Positions 20,441-30,757 of a stretch of 64,000 nt of DNA are shown here, one piece after another; position 1 is the stretch's first letter, and every line of letters starts with the position of its first letter. This DNA is from Tetracladium setigerum (lineage: Eukaryota > Ascomycota > Leotiomycetes > Helotiales). Position numbers and translations under genes: made by a program. The stretch covers positions 1,054,001-1,118,000 of the forward strand of contig PZJY01000012.1 of assembly GCA_031472005.1 (NCBI GenBank). The letters are read 5' to 3'. The notes under the pieces are model-generated. The model made no database searches, was not told the origin of the DNA, and was given only the letters and a program-made list of their open reading frames with translations.

Positions 20441-21451
20441 TCAGATTTTGCTTTGTATGGGCACAACTGCCTCATCACCAGAACCCAGAAACGCATCAAG
20501 TTTTTGGATCTCTTCAACATCCCTACCTTCTTGTACCACCCTATCAATCTTTCCGTTATCAAACGCAATACCATACCACAAGAGAACCCCAAGATTCCTC
20601 GAAAGCTTGACAGTGCTCAAAATTGTATCATCTCGCAACTCGGGAATGTACTTGACCAACTCGGTCCAGAAAACTTCTCGAAGTTCGCTTGCATTTGAAC
20701 AATATTGAAATCCTCTCGGACTCATCTCGCCGAGAATCTCTTCAAGCCCGTAAAAACAGGTTCCAAAAGGAAGACGTTCCGCCTCGGCCCAGTCCACAAG
20801 GCCTTGAAGCTCTCCATTTTCAGAATCAACCATGATATTCGCTGCGATGACATCCCCATGTGTCAATACCCAGGGAAGACTTTCTATATCGTGTATGTGT
20901 TTCAGAAGGTGATGGGCTTTCGGTTGGAATCTAGCTGGTAGATTTGCACACAAGGCCTTCAATCGAAACACCAAAGATCTCCCAACTCTTCCAAGCGGGT
21001 GACTCTTAGCATTATATCTGTTCTGCCACGAAGTAGACATAAACAGTGCGAGCTGACGACAGAGAGTTGCACGATGGGTTCCCGTTTGCACTAAATCCCG
21101 AAAAGAGTTGTATGATATGCCCTTTATTCTTTCCATTCTGTACACCACAAGTCCCGAAGGTAGTATCGTAGCCAATGCTTTCGTATCGGGCGCAAACCTC
21201 CCATAAATGCGACGCGCAGCATCTGCGACTTCAAGATCAAGTTGATGTTGCTTTGGCCGGAACTGAACTACTATCTCGTCGTCAACGAGAATAGTCATGG
21301 AACAGTAGCCTTGACACAAAGCAGGCGATATAGCATGTCCCGGGAAGTAGGATTCGAGGAAATTGTAGCAATCGGCTTGATCTTGAGGAGTGAGGTTGCA
21401 TCGTAGGAAGAAGGAATCGATTGCAGTGTTTGGGTCCTGGATGTCAGTCAT
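20441..21451 (-). CDS. Aminoglycoside phosphotransferase (APH)-family protein
   Basis: Single-exon 336-residue protein of the APH/choline-kinase fold. The Brenner-type catalytic motif LTHGDVIAANIMVD (His-Gly-Asp near residue 198) and the metal-binding motif GLVDWAEAERLPFG are both visible. An N-terminal lobe with CSMTILVDDEIVVQFRP resembles the nucleotide-binding strand pair. Fungal genomes hold many such genes; most have no known substrate and they are not drug-resistance genes by default. Start MTDIQDPNTA is the first ATG of the frame. It is convergent with the permease and begins a block of less conserved genes. Function beyond probable small-molecule phosphotransfer is unknown. Confidence 0.85.
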   Translation of the reverse strand: MTDIQDPNTAIDSFFLRCNLTPQDQADCYNFLESYFPGHAISPALCQGYCSMTILVDDEIVVQFRPKQHQLDLEVADAARRIYGRFAPDTKALATILPSGLVVYRMERIKGISYNSFRDLVQTGTHRATLCRQLALFMSTSWQNRYNAKSHPLGRVGRSLVFRLKALCANLPARFQPKAHHLLKHIHDIESLPWVLTHGDVIAANIMVDSENGELQGLVDWAEAERLPFGTCFYGLEEILGEMSPRGFQYCSNASELREVFWTELVKYIPELRDDTILSTVKLSRNLGVLLWYGIAFDNGKIDRVVQEGRDVEEIQKLDAFLGSGDEAVVPIQSKI

Positions 21452-22467
21452 GGCTGGGCACGTCTGTGAGTTCTACGCTCTCCATATTAGGTGGGCACCA
21501 GATCCTAGGGTGGTTTGGGGTTTTGATCTGGTGCACAAGGAGAATGTTATGCATTTGCTGGAAGTTTCTTTGTTGTTGTTCTTATTCTTCCTCAAGGAGA
21601 AGTAATACTGTAGTAGTACTTGTCGTCCGGATGCCAAGCCTTTTGGCTATCTTGGGACCAGCCGCTTCGCATCTCCAACCGCTCTCCTCGCCCTCTCCTT
21701 AACACCTACGCTGCATTTTTCTCGTTTCTGAGTGTCTTCGAAATTTGGGATTGGGGGTTCATATATTTCAGTGCTTAGTGGCCCACATTAGCAGAGGTTG
21801 ATTTACTATATTCACGCCCAGGCTCGCTATACTTTACTCAGGCTCCGTCAGTCGTAGTCTTCTTGGGCATCTATTGGCGGGTGGCAGCATGCTGGTGCCT
21901 GCCATCGTTCTCCTCCTACATCACCATCGTGACAGCGGGATAATATGGACAGAGCAATCAGGTTCTAGCGCAAGACGTACCTTATTTTGATGTACTCGTA
22001 CTAATTTCCCTGCACCGGATGCTGCCATTGCTGCCATCCAACTCAAGCTTGGAAACCTCCCAAACCTTCCAACCCAAGACTGAGCAATGCAAAAACGATT
22101 CCTGCAGCAGCGTCTCGCTACGCAGGAACAGACGTTATCTCCAAGGTTATTAACAACAATAATCGTTAGTCCCTGCGTCTCTGTCGTCCTCCACCGTACT
22201 CGAAAATGCAAACAAATGATAGAACATAATGTGTATCTTTTGAAGAGTCGCGGTGTGCCTTGCGCTCCCTTCAATCTTTGTATCAGCCAATCAACTCAAG
22301 TGGTACATGAATTGCACGAAGCACAAGGCGCACTGCGATACTCAGAAAGATAATATACTTAAACCCCTCAACCGAGCCAGCTTCTCACCAACTTCCTGAC
22401 TCCACCTGCCTCGACTCTATCAACGTCGACGGTCTTAGCATCGATCGCACCAAGCTCGACTTCATTA
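21452..22467. promoter_or_regulatory. Divergent intergenic region APH-like / two-TM protein
   Basis: About 1 kb separating divergent genes. Short open frames on both strands have no recognisable domain. The right edge (from 22391) already contains the Ser/Thr repeat sequence, open in frame but before the first ATG. Confidence 0.4.
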
Positions 22468-22600
22468 ATGTCGGCCGTAATGTCAACCGTATCAACGTCG
22501 ACTCCACCCATGTCGACTCCACCAACGTCAACCGTATCAACATCGACCGCACCAAGCTCGGCTCCACCAACGTCGAACGTATCAATCACAACTGTACCAA
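22391..22600. repeat. Imperfect 45-bp-period coding repeat
   Basis: Sequence built from ACCGTATCAACGTCGAC and TCGACTCCACC modules. The segments at 22482-22502 and 22527-22547 are near-identical at a 45-bp spacing. On the plus strand it codes Ser/Thr/Pro repeats of the neighbouring gene; on the minus strand it reads as five-residue units such as VDVGG, VDMGG and VDVDT. Confidence 0.75.
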
Positions 22601-23829
22601 ACTCACATAAGCTGCGGAGCTGGCTTCCATTCTCGAAGTCATGGCAAAACGTCGCTGCATTCATTGCATCCGGAACCGCTCTTATGACGGTCTACTATAC
22701 AGTTCGGACCTATAAATTGACGGCTTTGACCGCTGATTTGGCGGCCTGGACCGCTAAAAAGGATTATCGTGACTATTGTGACGGCTTTGAGGTATTTCCC
22801 TAGCGCCTGGTTTATTCAGATAATATGCTTATTTATCATCTCATCTATCAGGATTTACGATGCCCTATCGAACACCCGCCGGTTGTAAAGAGCATGGCCA
22901 AGCGGTGGATACAAGCTAGTAGTGCTATCTGGAGCAAGCCAAAATTCCACTTTAGTATTTTTCATTGGGCTTTACATCTACGAGTGGGCATATATCTTAT
23001 GCTGGCTCTTTTATGTAGCGCACTATCCCTCTGGCTATTAAAACGCCTGCGACAGTTTCAACGTTCACCTCATGATACAATGGATAGGCCTGATGAGCAC
23101 ACTCGGGCTGAATCTTTAGCTGGAAGGCTCATGAAAGCACAGTCTATATCGAGTGCTATTATTCCTGTCGAAAATGTATCCTCGCTTGTCAGGAGACGTA
23201 ATACTGTTATCCATGGATCTGATTCGGAGGAATCAGAGTTCGACTTCAACTCTATATCTACTGTATCCTCTTATACTCACCGGAACCCTACTAGCACAGA
23301 CTTGGTAATTGAGTTCGCCACTCTGTTAACAGACGACCCTTTTGTCAAAGAGCTTTGCGGTATTGGAGTCTCAAGACTTGGCGACGCACGCTTTCAAAAC
23401 AACCTGAGGCGACTCCTTAAGGCTTTTTACCACGACTTAAGTCTCGAAGTCTCGACTAAGATAGAGAAAGCGGCTCTTTCTTTCATCCGCCCAAGGTCGA
23501 CGCGCACTCGCATTGCTGAAGAAATATACAATAGGATTGCCATGCAAGAAGTCAATGCGGTAGAGAACTCGATGGATCAACGGAAGGCACGGTTAGCAGA
23601 TTACCTTCTTCAAGTTCACCCAGAAGCTAATCACGGGTTACCCCTGGACAAATCGCCTCTCGATCCAATAATCTACTGGATGACAGAGAGCACTGCATTC
23701 TGGAAATTGAGGGAACACCTACGGGCTTTCCTGTTTCCGTCGGCTTGGGGGATATATCGGGAAGGCACTCGGGATATTGTATCTCACAATAGACTAAAGA
23801 TGATCACTACCGGGATTCCAGTCAATTAA
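22468..23829 (+). CDS. Two-TM protein of unknown function with Ser/Thr repeat
   Basis: I do not recognise this family. Exons 22468-22791 and 22852-23829 (60-bp intron; donor GTATTT, acceptor CTATCAG) give 433 residues. The N-terminus is a Ser/Thr/Pro-rich repeat, followed by a hydrophobic segment (VAAFIASGTALMTVYYTV), a short LTADLAAWTAKKDYRDYC stretch that often follows a TM in fungal repeat-protein families, and a second TM (VGIYLMLALLCSALSLWLL). The C-terminal 250 residues are soluble, charged and helix-rich. The first in-frame ATG was used. Codon use is AT-richer than in the housekeeping genes, consistent with an accessory gene. Its stop is only 45 bp from the stop of the convergent RING-type gene. 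Membrane location is a prediction. Confidence 0.75.
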
Positions 23830-23874
23830 AGGTCCTGTAACGGGAGGATAGACTTGCGTTTTGTTCTACGTACC

Positions 23875-24608
23875 TCAATCATCGATCACTAAGCAAAAGT
23901 CCCACGCACATCTCGGACACTTCGTCGTCTTCAAGCTCCCGTTCTCCTGAAAATGCCTCAAAAGACAGTCAAAGTGAAATACGCATCTGCCATCACCATT
24001 CTCCAGCTCTAGACAACAAGGCAATCGTCTGACGTCTTCCCCGCACAAGAAGTTGTTGTTGCACAGGAGGCAGTGGGAGATTGACATATCGCTCTCCTCA
24101 ACTCTTCCCGGACGAACTACAAAGGTGACTCTTGGGTCGGCTTCACTGACGACGCGCATAAAATGAGAGCTAGGAGAAATTTCCAAGGGAATAGGACGTT
24201 CGGTCAGCGGGACGGTCAACTGTGCCGCCTCTCGAGCCAGACGATGTTCTTCGCGAATAGAAGTACGCTTCGCCTGCTCCAGTCGCATTTGTTCGATGCG
24301 TCTTTGTCTGTCATAGTACTCTTTCTGTGATTCCATCAGCTTCAGAAAGTTCTTGCTTCGGGTGAAGATGGCGAAGGAGGAAATTGGAGAGACTCGTCCT
24401 GGGTCAGAACGTGTGATGTGACTGGGGGGTAATAGAACTCGACACGACAAAAGGTGCAGGATTGGTCCCTATAATGAAGGTCAGGGTCTAGAGGAGCGTA
24501 GTGCCTGGTGTCACAAGATCTGTGGTGGTTGCTGGTTGTCACCTCATGCCCGCATCCTGCATAGAAAGTGACAAGCTGAGCGCATGCTCGGTGCGGCAGG
24601 TGGGCCAT
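23875..24608 (-). CDS. RING-type zinc-finger protein, possible E3 ligase
   Basis: C-terminal Cys/His cluster CLLCNNNF, LPCCLEL, CVFHFDCLLRHF and CPRCAWDF has the spacing of a RING-like domain with a longer central loop. The N-terminal part (MAHLPHRACAQLVTFYAGCG to CTFCRVEFYYPP) holds further paired Cys/His. A helical, Arg/Glu-rich stretch (KEYYDRQRRIEQMRLEQAKR) joins them. The two halves lie in different frames, meeting near 24425-24440. Either an intron of about 98 bp (donor GTCACA, acceptor ATCACAG) joins CRVEFYYPP to KEYYDRQ, or one base is missing from the run of six C at that point. Both leave the frame intact, and I cannot decide. The start could be an upstream in-frame ATG (24641 or 24731). 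Head-to-head with a second RING gene. Confidence 0.7.
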
Positions 24609-25312
24609 TGTGGTGGTCCTGGTTGTCGTTATTGTTGTCATTGTCGTAGGTAACTCTTGGTGAAGGAATCTGGATGACGAGTTGGAATTGGAAGTTGGAA
24701 ATGGAAAAGATCTGTGAGGTGTGAAGGGCATATATGTGCTTGGGGAGTGCCATTGTTTGTGAGGGAAAGTCTACAGACACTAATTCTGTTCTAGGGGACT
24801 TTGATGTAGCTCATAACCGTGGAAGAGTTTTATGATCTAGGAGATATGTTTTTCGAAGAGCAGTGCAGTACATATTCGTCCTATCAATTTCTCAATGGGC
24901 TTCTCCATAGAAACAACAGCATTGCCAAGGCGAGAGCGATTTGTCGCGCGCTACGCATGCTCTTTGGACAACACAATGTTATTGTCTAAACTAGAAGCGA
25001 GCGCTTGAATGTTACAATGTCTTTGATCACCATTCTACACAAAGGTTCATGGCAAAATAATGAATCTGTACACCCGAACAAAACATTGTCTTCCCTTCTA
25101 CAAATTTTCCACAGACAAGGCCGTTATGCTTAAATATGCCATAGTGTTCCCTTCGGTTTTCCAAAAACTTTTCTTCATCAACACAACACAATCTCACAAC
25201 ATCGAGAACCAATTCTGTTCTCATCCTTCAATAGTTACTTTTCACAACCTCAAGTAACAAATCAACAACAATCGCAGAAATATCCATCCAACCATTTCGA
25301 CGCATTGAAGAT
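24609..25312. promoter_or_regulatory. Divergent region between two RING-type genes
   Basis: About 700 bp shared upstream region of two RING-type genes. In-frame ATGs for the minus-strand gene extend to 24731. No recognisable motif. Confidence 0.4.
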
Positions 25313-26256
25313 ATGGACGTAGACGATTGGGAGCTCATCTCAGCGATAGATGCTGATTTCCCCCCACCATCCCCCAGGGTACTTCGGAAAGACCGACTCT
25401 AAATCTAATACTTTTGAGTCCTGGTGGCAAGTACTTTCAGGAACTTCTTCTCCCCACTACTTCCACAACAGTCAGAAGTGAAGAACTTTTAGCATTGCGT
25501 TCTGAATTTTTCAGAACTCTCCACTCTGGTCGTCTATTGTCTTCAGAAACTGGTCATACCTCCAATTTCACTGATACCAATGTAGAAAAAGAGTGGGAAG
25601 AGACAGAGACCGTTGTCATTTTCCTGCCCTCCAACCCGCGCCTGGCTGCAGATGGAAGTTCCCGTCCAGAATCGCAACAAGAAATTTCTCGTCATTCAAG
25701 CCGCCTCGTCGCATCGTCTCGACGATTCCGAGCTTTCAAGCGCGATTCCTATCCAGCATCACCCTTGATGGAAGAATTTCTAAATACCTTCCGCCAACTA
25801 ATCATAGCCACATTCGAGGCTGGGACTAATGGAGACGCACGAACTTACAGACTTCAACAGCTTGTGCTTGAATATATGATCGGTTACCTCAAACTTTATG
25901 AGCGGGAAGTTCAACATGGTGTTCCGCTTCTTGATCGTACGTATTTGCTTTGCCCTATGGTTAGAGGTCTGGAACAACTCAGTGATCCTCTGATGATGCT
26001 CCACATCGCAGATCCCGAGGACAATTGCTCCATCTGCAGCGACGGGTACAAAGACACACCACAGATGCCGGTAATCGAGCTTCCGTGCAGACATGTTTTC
26101 CACAGATTTTGTGTTACTGTCTGGTTTCGGGGGCAAGTGCCCGTTGCTCGTAATAGCACCTGTCCCATGTGTCGGAGAGCTTTCATGATTAACCGGCTAC
26201 CTGAACTAAGCGAAGAGGAAAGACAGGCAGGGATCTCTTTCGCGGATAGAAACTAG
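25313..26256 (+). CDS. RING-H2 finger protein, probable E3 ubiquitin ligase
   Basis: Exons 25313-25378 (MDVDDWELISAIDADFPPPS plus PR) and 25441-26256 give 293 residues. The 62-bp intron has donor GTACTT, branch TCTAATA and acceptor TACTTTCAG. The C-terminal RING-H2 reads CSICSDGY, then LPCRHVFHRFCVTVWF, then STCPMCRRAF, with all eight zinc ligands in C-C-C-H-H-C-C-C order. That is the pattern of E2-binding E3 ligases. The rest is a charged, mainly helical region without a recognised domain and no TM segment. It lies about 700 bp from, and divergent to, another RING-type gene, so the pair may share regulation. Substrate unknown. Confidence 0.85.
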
Positions 26257-27366
26257 CTGGAAGGAAAATGATATCTGATTTGGTAAGCTATTTTCTTTTC
26301 TCGCACGATTTGGTTGTTCTTTTAGTTAGACAGGAGTTATAGGATTAAAAAAATAAATTATAAAAGCAAAATTGAAAAGTCACAATCGCGCTGTAGATAC
26401 TCAAAATAAGAAAGTGACGTGACAAATCTCCAAAACGAGTGTTAAATAGATCTTCATTGATAATAAATGATAAACGGATAATTGTTCGTAAGTAGGGACA
26501 TAATATTTAAAGGATATATTAAAGTGTATAAAACCTTTATGTTAGCCTTGTGATGGCACAAAGAGGACAAAATGTATCACAGCAGAGGAGTATGAGGATT
26601 CTTAAATGTGAATGTAAATTCGGCATGAACAGGGGCTCTAGTACGAAGAATAATATAATCATACCGATTGAAAGAACCTGCAGTGGCTACTAATATACAG
26701 ATGAGGTGATGAGAGGGGGGGTGGTTCGGACCATTACCGAAGCCTAAGTGAACGGCCAATGCCATCAGTTCCAAAGCTCATCACAGCCATAGCCATCACA
26801 GTTCCCCTTTGCTCAATCGCAACCATTAAAGTTTTTTCAAAATCCGGAGCACTTGGGAACAAAAGTTTCAAACTCAAAGAATGCGGATATATGTTTTGAA
26901 GACGTTTGAAGAAGAACTATCTGGGAGTTATTAATCTAGTGTGAGAGGGGCATCAAGGCACATGTTCTAACTCCAAACTTAGTTTTTCATAATTATCACT
27001 ACTATCTAGGTAAACAGTATTACTATCCGTTCAAGTCTTTTTTTTCTTTGACAATGCCATTGTTCCTTGGTGTGTATCTCATCAAAGACAGCCTACTATA
27101 GGCCGTAACAATGTCCAAGAATGCGACAACAAAGATCTTGTCCAACCCCGAGCACGAAGAGTCTCCTGTTCCAAAACAATAAATTTTCAACAAGAGTATT
27201 GTACCCTAAAAAAACACCAGTAATGGAAAGTGATATAAACACAAGAGCGTCCCCTTCCTCGACCTCTCCTTCCTTCCTCCAGATCCAAGCTTCTCAACAC
27301 GACAACAATTACACCACCACTCAAACAAGCACCTAATTACCTACTGCCTAATACTTCCTACTCAAA
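26257..27366. other. Intergenic region RING-H2 to amidoligase
   Basis: About 1.1 kb, clearly AT-rich, with the RING gene 3' UTR and amidoligase promoter. No gene or repeat of note. Confidence 0.4.
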
Positions 27367-28659
27367 ATGCCACGCCCTCTATCCTTCGGCATCGAGCTCG
27401 AATTCGTGGTCGCCTACGTCCCCAACCTCACCACAGATCACCCTTGGCCCCACGAAAAGCGTTGCACTCGTTTCACACCCTCGGACGACGACTTAAAATT
27501 TTGCAGAATCGCCTGGAACATTGACCGATCCAGATTCATCAGCAAAGAAGAACTCGAAAGAGAATATCCCTCAGCCGTAGCCATGGCCTACAAAGAATGC
27601 ATCCATCGTGCACTCCGAGAAACCCTCGGTGAAGCCGGCTTCCCTACCAATCTCTCCAAGGATGATTTTGACTTCAAAATCACTAAGTGGGGCGTGAAAG
27701 ACGACGGTAGTGTTGACAGACCTGATTGTGCGTCCAAATATAACTACGTGGCGGCTGAGCTTGTGTCACCGGCCTATTACTATGGTGACGACGCGAAAGA
27801 GACCGTCAGAAAGGTGTGCAACTTGTTGACGAATACGTACTGTATTAATACCAATCAGAGCACAGGCTTCCACGTCCACATTGGGAATGGTTCGGATGAA
27901 TTTCCTTTCCATACCATTCGCAATCTCGCCTTGTTTCTCTGGATTTTCGAGCCCCAGTTGAACATGCTTCATCCAGAGACGAGGCAAGATAGTGATCCAT
28001 CTTACTGTAAGTCAATGCGTCGCTGGGCGCCATTTGTGGAAGTCTTTTCCGAGGATTTGGGGGAACATCCCAGTGTGTATCAAGGTGCGTTGCAAATCCT
28101 ATCATGCCAAGATGTCGAAGATTTGGTAAAGTCGATATGCGCCAGACGCGACTCTGCGTATAACTTTCATGGACTCAGCTACAAGATAGTCCCTTATCCG
28201 AAGTTCACGCTGGAGTTTCGACAGCATGAGAGTACGTTTGATGTCGATGCCGTCTTGAACTGGCTTGAGGTATGTCACGGCATTGTGGATTATATCCGAC
28301 ACATCTCGGCTGAAGAAGTGCATCGTCTCATTCAGTTTTCAAAGTTGGAAACTTGGGAGGAGACGGGCGACCGAAAGTCTGACGAGGAGATGGAGGCGAA
28401 GTTCGGTCCCGTTATGGCAAAAGGTAAGTTTACCGTTATTGATCTGTTGAGGTTTATCAAGTTGAATCCGCAGGCGGATTACTACTCTGAGAGAGTTCAG
28501 AAGCAGATCAAGTGGTCTTTGTCTGGGGGCGGTGCGCGTGAGGGAGCAAACGAGAGTCCTGATTTTAACGCCGCTGAGGACTTTTTTGATCAGTTCCTGC
28601 CAGGTCCTTCGGATACGTCCAAGGAGAAGAACGAGTCAACCGAGACAAGTGAGTGGTAG
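27367..28659 (+). CDS. Amidoligase-family protein (Amidoligase_2 / COOH-NH2 ligase)
   Basis: Single-exon 430-residue protein. MPRPLSFGIELEFVV at the N-terminus, STGFHVHIGNG near residue 165 and KFTLEFRQHESTFD near residue 280 are the conserved blocks of the glutamine-synthetase-like amidoligase fold; the Glu and His residues bind Mg-ATP. Members are proposed to make amide bonds between a carboxylate and an amine, in peptide or metabolite modification, but fungal members have no known substrate. The C-terminus is acidic and disordered. The ATG at 27367 is in good context and directly precedes the conserved block. Neighbours are RING genes upstream and a P450 convergent downstream. No frame break. 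Family confidence is high; reaction partner unknown. Confidence 0.88.
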   Translation: MPRPLSFGIELEFVVAYVPNLTTDHPWPHEKRCTRFTPSDDDLKFCRIAWNIDRSRFISKEELEREYPSAVAMAYKECIHRALRETLGEAGFPTNLSKDDFDFKITKWGVKDDGSVDRPDCASKYNYVAAELVSPAYYYGDDAKETVRKVCNLLTNTYCINTNQSTGFHVHIGNGSDEFPFHTIRNLALFLWIFEPQLNMLHPETRQDSDPSYCKSMRRWAPFVEVFSEDLGEHPSVYQGALQILSCQDVEDLVKSICARRDSAYNFHGLSYKIVPYPKFTLEFRQHESTFDVDAVLNWLEVCHGIVDYIRHISAEEVHRLIQFSKLETWEETGDRKSDEEMEAKFGPVMAKGKFTVIDLLRFIKLNPQADYYSERVQKQIKWSLSGGGAREGANESPDFNAAEDFFDQFLPGPSDTSKEKNESTETSEW

Positions 28660-29005
28660 GTGAGAACAATGTAGCACCAATATATTTCTTTCATCATGCA
28701 CAAATTGACTTCAAATGTACCACTTTACCCAGGAAAAAGAGTGCGTAAAGAATAATGTATAAATTCCTTTTGTAACTACAGAAAACAATCGGAAGTATGT
28801 GAATAAGTAAATTAAAGGAATGGCTTTTGATCTTCGGTTGATAACGACGTTCCTGGCAAAGAAGGCGAGCTTCCCAACGGTGTCAAGAATGGACCTGTGA
28901 CTCCATTAACCTGACCAAGCATTGGATTTTTGTTCACTGCTTGCCCATGCAGTGACAAGATAGATGAGACTATATGCATCGCTCTCTTATCTCGGACCAC
29001 ATATT
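28660..29005. other. Convergent 3' region amidoligase / P450
   Basis: About 350 bp between the stops of two convergent genes, AT-rich, no motif seen. Confidence 0.4.
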
Positions 29006-30757
29006 TTATCGAGTCGATAAACCTACATGTACACCATTCAGACTCGACAGATTCATACAAACATCTTCCAACCACGGCCTATCATCTTTATTTTCCAATG
29101 TATTGAAGGTTTGTACCAATCGTGAGACGGTGTACGCAGCTTCAGATAATGCAAACCCTTCTGTTGATCATCATGTTAGGATTCAAGATTCAAAATACGG
29201 AAGGGAAAGGAGTTTGTGGAGACTTACGACCAATGCAGACTCTTGGGCCTGCACACTTGATTAGCAGGGAGATATTATAATAAAATCGATGTAAAGGGAA
29301 CTGACCGGCATTGAATGGCAGGAAGCTGGCCTCCATCTCAGGCGTGGGATTCTCCCATCTCATTGGGCGAAACTCCTCGGCATCTTCACCCCAGATATCT
29401 TTTCGGCGATTCATAGTAAATGGTGCAAAACAAACGGTATCACCTTTCCAAACAATGACTGGATCCTTCCCAGATGGACCACCTCCAACTGGTAGTGTAG
29501 TATCGCGCGTTGCGGTGCGAAGATTGAAAGGAACGGGTGGGTACAGGCGCATTGCTGTAGGGATTAGCATGTGAGAAGCTGACAACTTGTACCTAGTTCT
29601 TACTTTCGTTGAAGATATAATGAACATATTTAAGTTTCTTCAGACTACCCGCGGTTGGTAGTTCACCCTGGAACACTTCTTCCACTTCGCTACGGAGTTG
29701 CTTCCAACAATCTGGATTTTGTGAGAGAAGCATAAACGCGAATGAGAGTAAACTAGCAGTTGTGTCGCGACCAGCAAGGAGAATTGCCATCGCATGATCT
29801 CGGAGATCTTGGAGGTTGTTTGTGGAATTAGAAATCTCATGAAGGTAGATATATCGTCCTCCGGATTCGGACGAGGAAGGCTTGCAAGCGATGGCTCGTC
29901 CAACAAGTTCGTCGACATACTTGTGAACTATTGCACACGACTCCACTAGTTTTTGGTCCGTCATGAGATCCATAAAAATACCCATGGAACCACGAATAAT
30001 AGTTCTTCTCATGGCCATAGTGAAGGCGGCGGAATATTCTTTGGTTTTAGCATCAGTTCCTAATAAAGCTCCAGAGGAGTACCCAAAGAGAAATTCGGTG
30101 CTGATGTCCATGGTAAATTCTTGAAAGAGCTCTTGTATATCCACAGATGAGCCATCATTTGGAATTCGCTTGATCAGATTTTGGACGTGTTCTGTTTTGT
30201 ATTTAGCTTGCAGAACCTGGGTCGAAGAGTAGATTGCGCATGAGATCCATGGAGCAGATACCAGCTACAATGCACGTACCTTCAAACATATCCAGATCTC
30301 CTCCTAGATTTGCTTTCTTAAAACTTGGTCGCATGGTAGTGCGAAAGTGGACCCAATCCTTTCCATCAGACGTGAAAATTCCATTTCCAAGCAATGGAAT
30401 CGACATCTGGCGTCGATAAGTGCCAAGCTCGAAATTCTTGAACTGAAGAGAGAGGCACTCTCTCATATTTGCGGGTTCAGCGGTCCACACGAACGATTCG
30501 CCAAGTGCCGATTCTCTGAAGGTATACCCGCTCTCGTCGAACATTCCTTGGGAATATGGTAGAAATTTGTGATTTTCAAAAGCCTTGATGTACTTGAATA
30601 GCTCGATAAGGCCCAGTAGTGGACGGGCGACCTGAACTGGAGGCTCACATCCAAACTTCTGTATCACTTTCCGACGGTGTTGGTAGCTGGAAATGAATTG
30701 AACAATTAACCAGACCCCGCCAACAGAGAGCAAGGTGGTGAATAAGTGGGAGAGCAT
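29006..30757 (-). CDS. Cytochrome P450, CYP52-like
   Basis: Heme monooxygenase of 496 residues, likely ER-bound through its N-terminal hydrophobic segment (LFTTLLSVGGVWLIVQFI). Coding exons: 30757-30280, 30191-29604, 29554-29306, 29248-29228, 29160-29006; phases agree throughout. The I-helix AILLAGRDTTAS, the ExxR motif ETMR (formed across intron 29603-29555) and the heme loop FNAGPRVCIGQGFALSEAAY are complete. The heme-ligand Cys lies on a 21-nt exon (29248-29228). Sequence style (FRESALGESFVWTAEP, KDWVHFRTTMRPSF, NLRTATRDTTLPVGGG) points to the CYP52 clan, whose characterised members hydroxylate alkanes and fatty acids; other CYP families in that clan are possible. The frame is intact. Convergent with the amidoligase gene. 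Confidence 0.92.

Noticed and set aside
20441..21451. Aminoglycoside resistance gene
   Set aside because: APH-family genes are numerous in fungi with other or unknown substrates; nothing here points to drug resistance.
22368..22664. Antisense 98-codon pentapeptide-like frame
   Set aside because: Explained as a by-product of the coding repeat on the plus strand; listed only as a point to check.
25313..25440. Apparent missing base in a C-run of the RING-H2 gene
   Set aside because: A normal 62-bp intron (donor GTACTT, TCTAATA branch, TTTCAG acceptor) explains the frame change without any sequence error.
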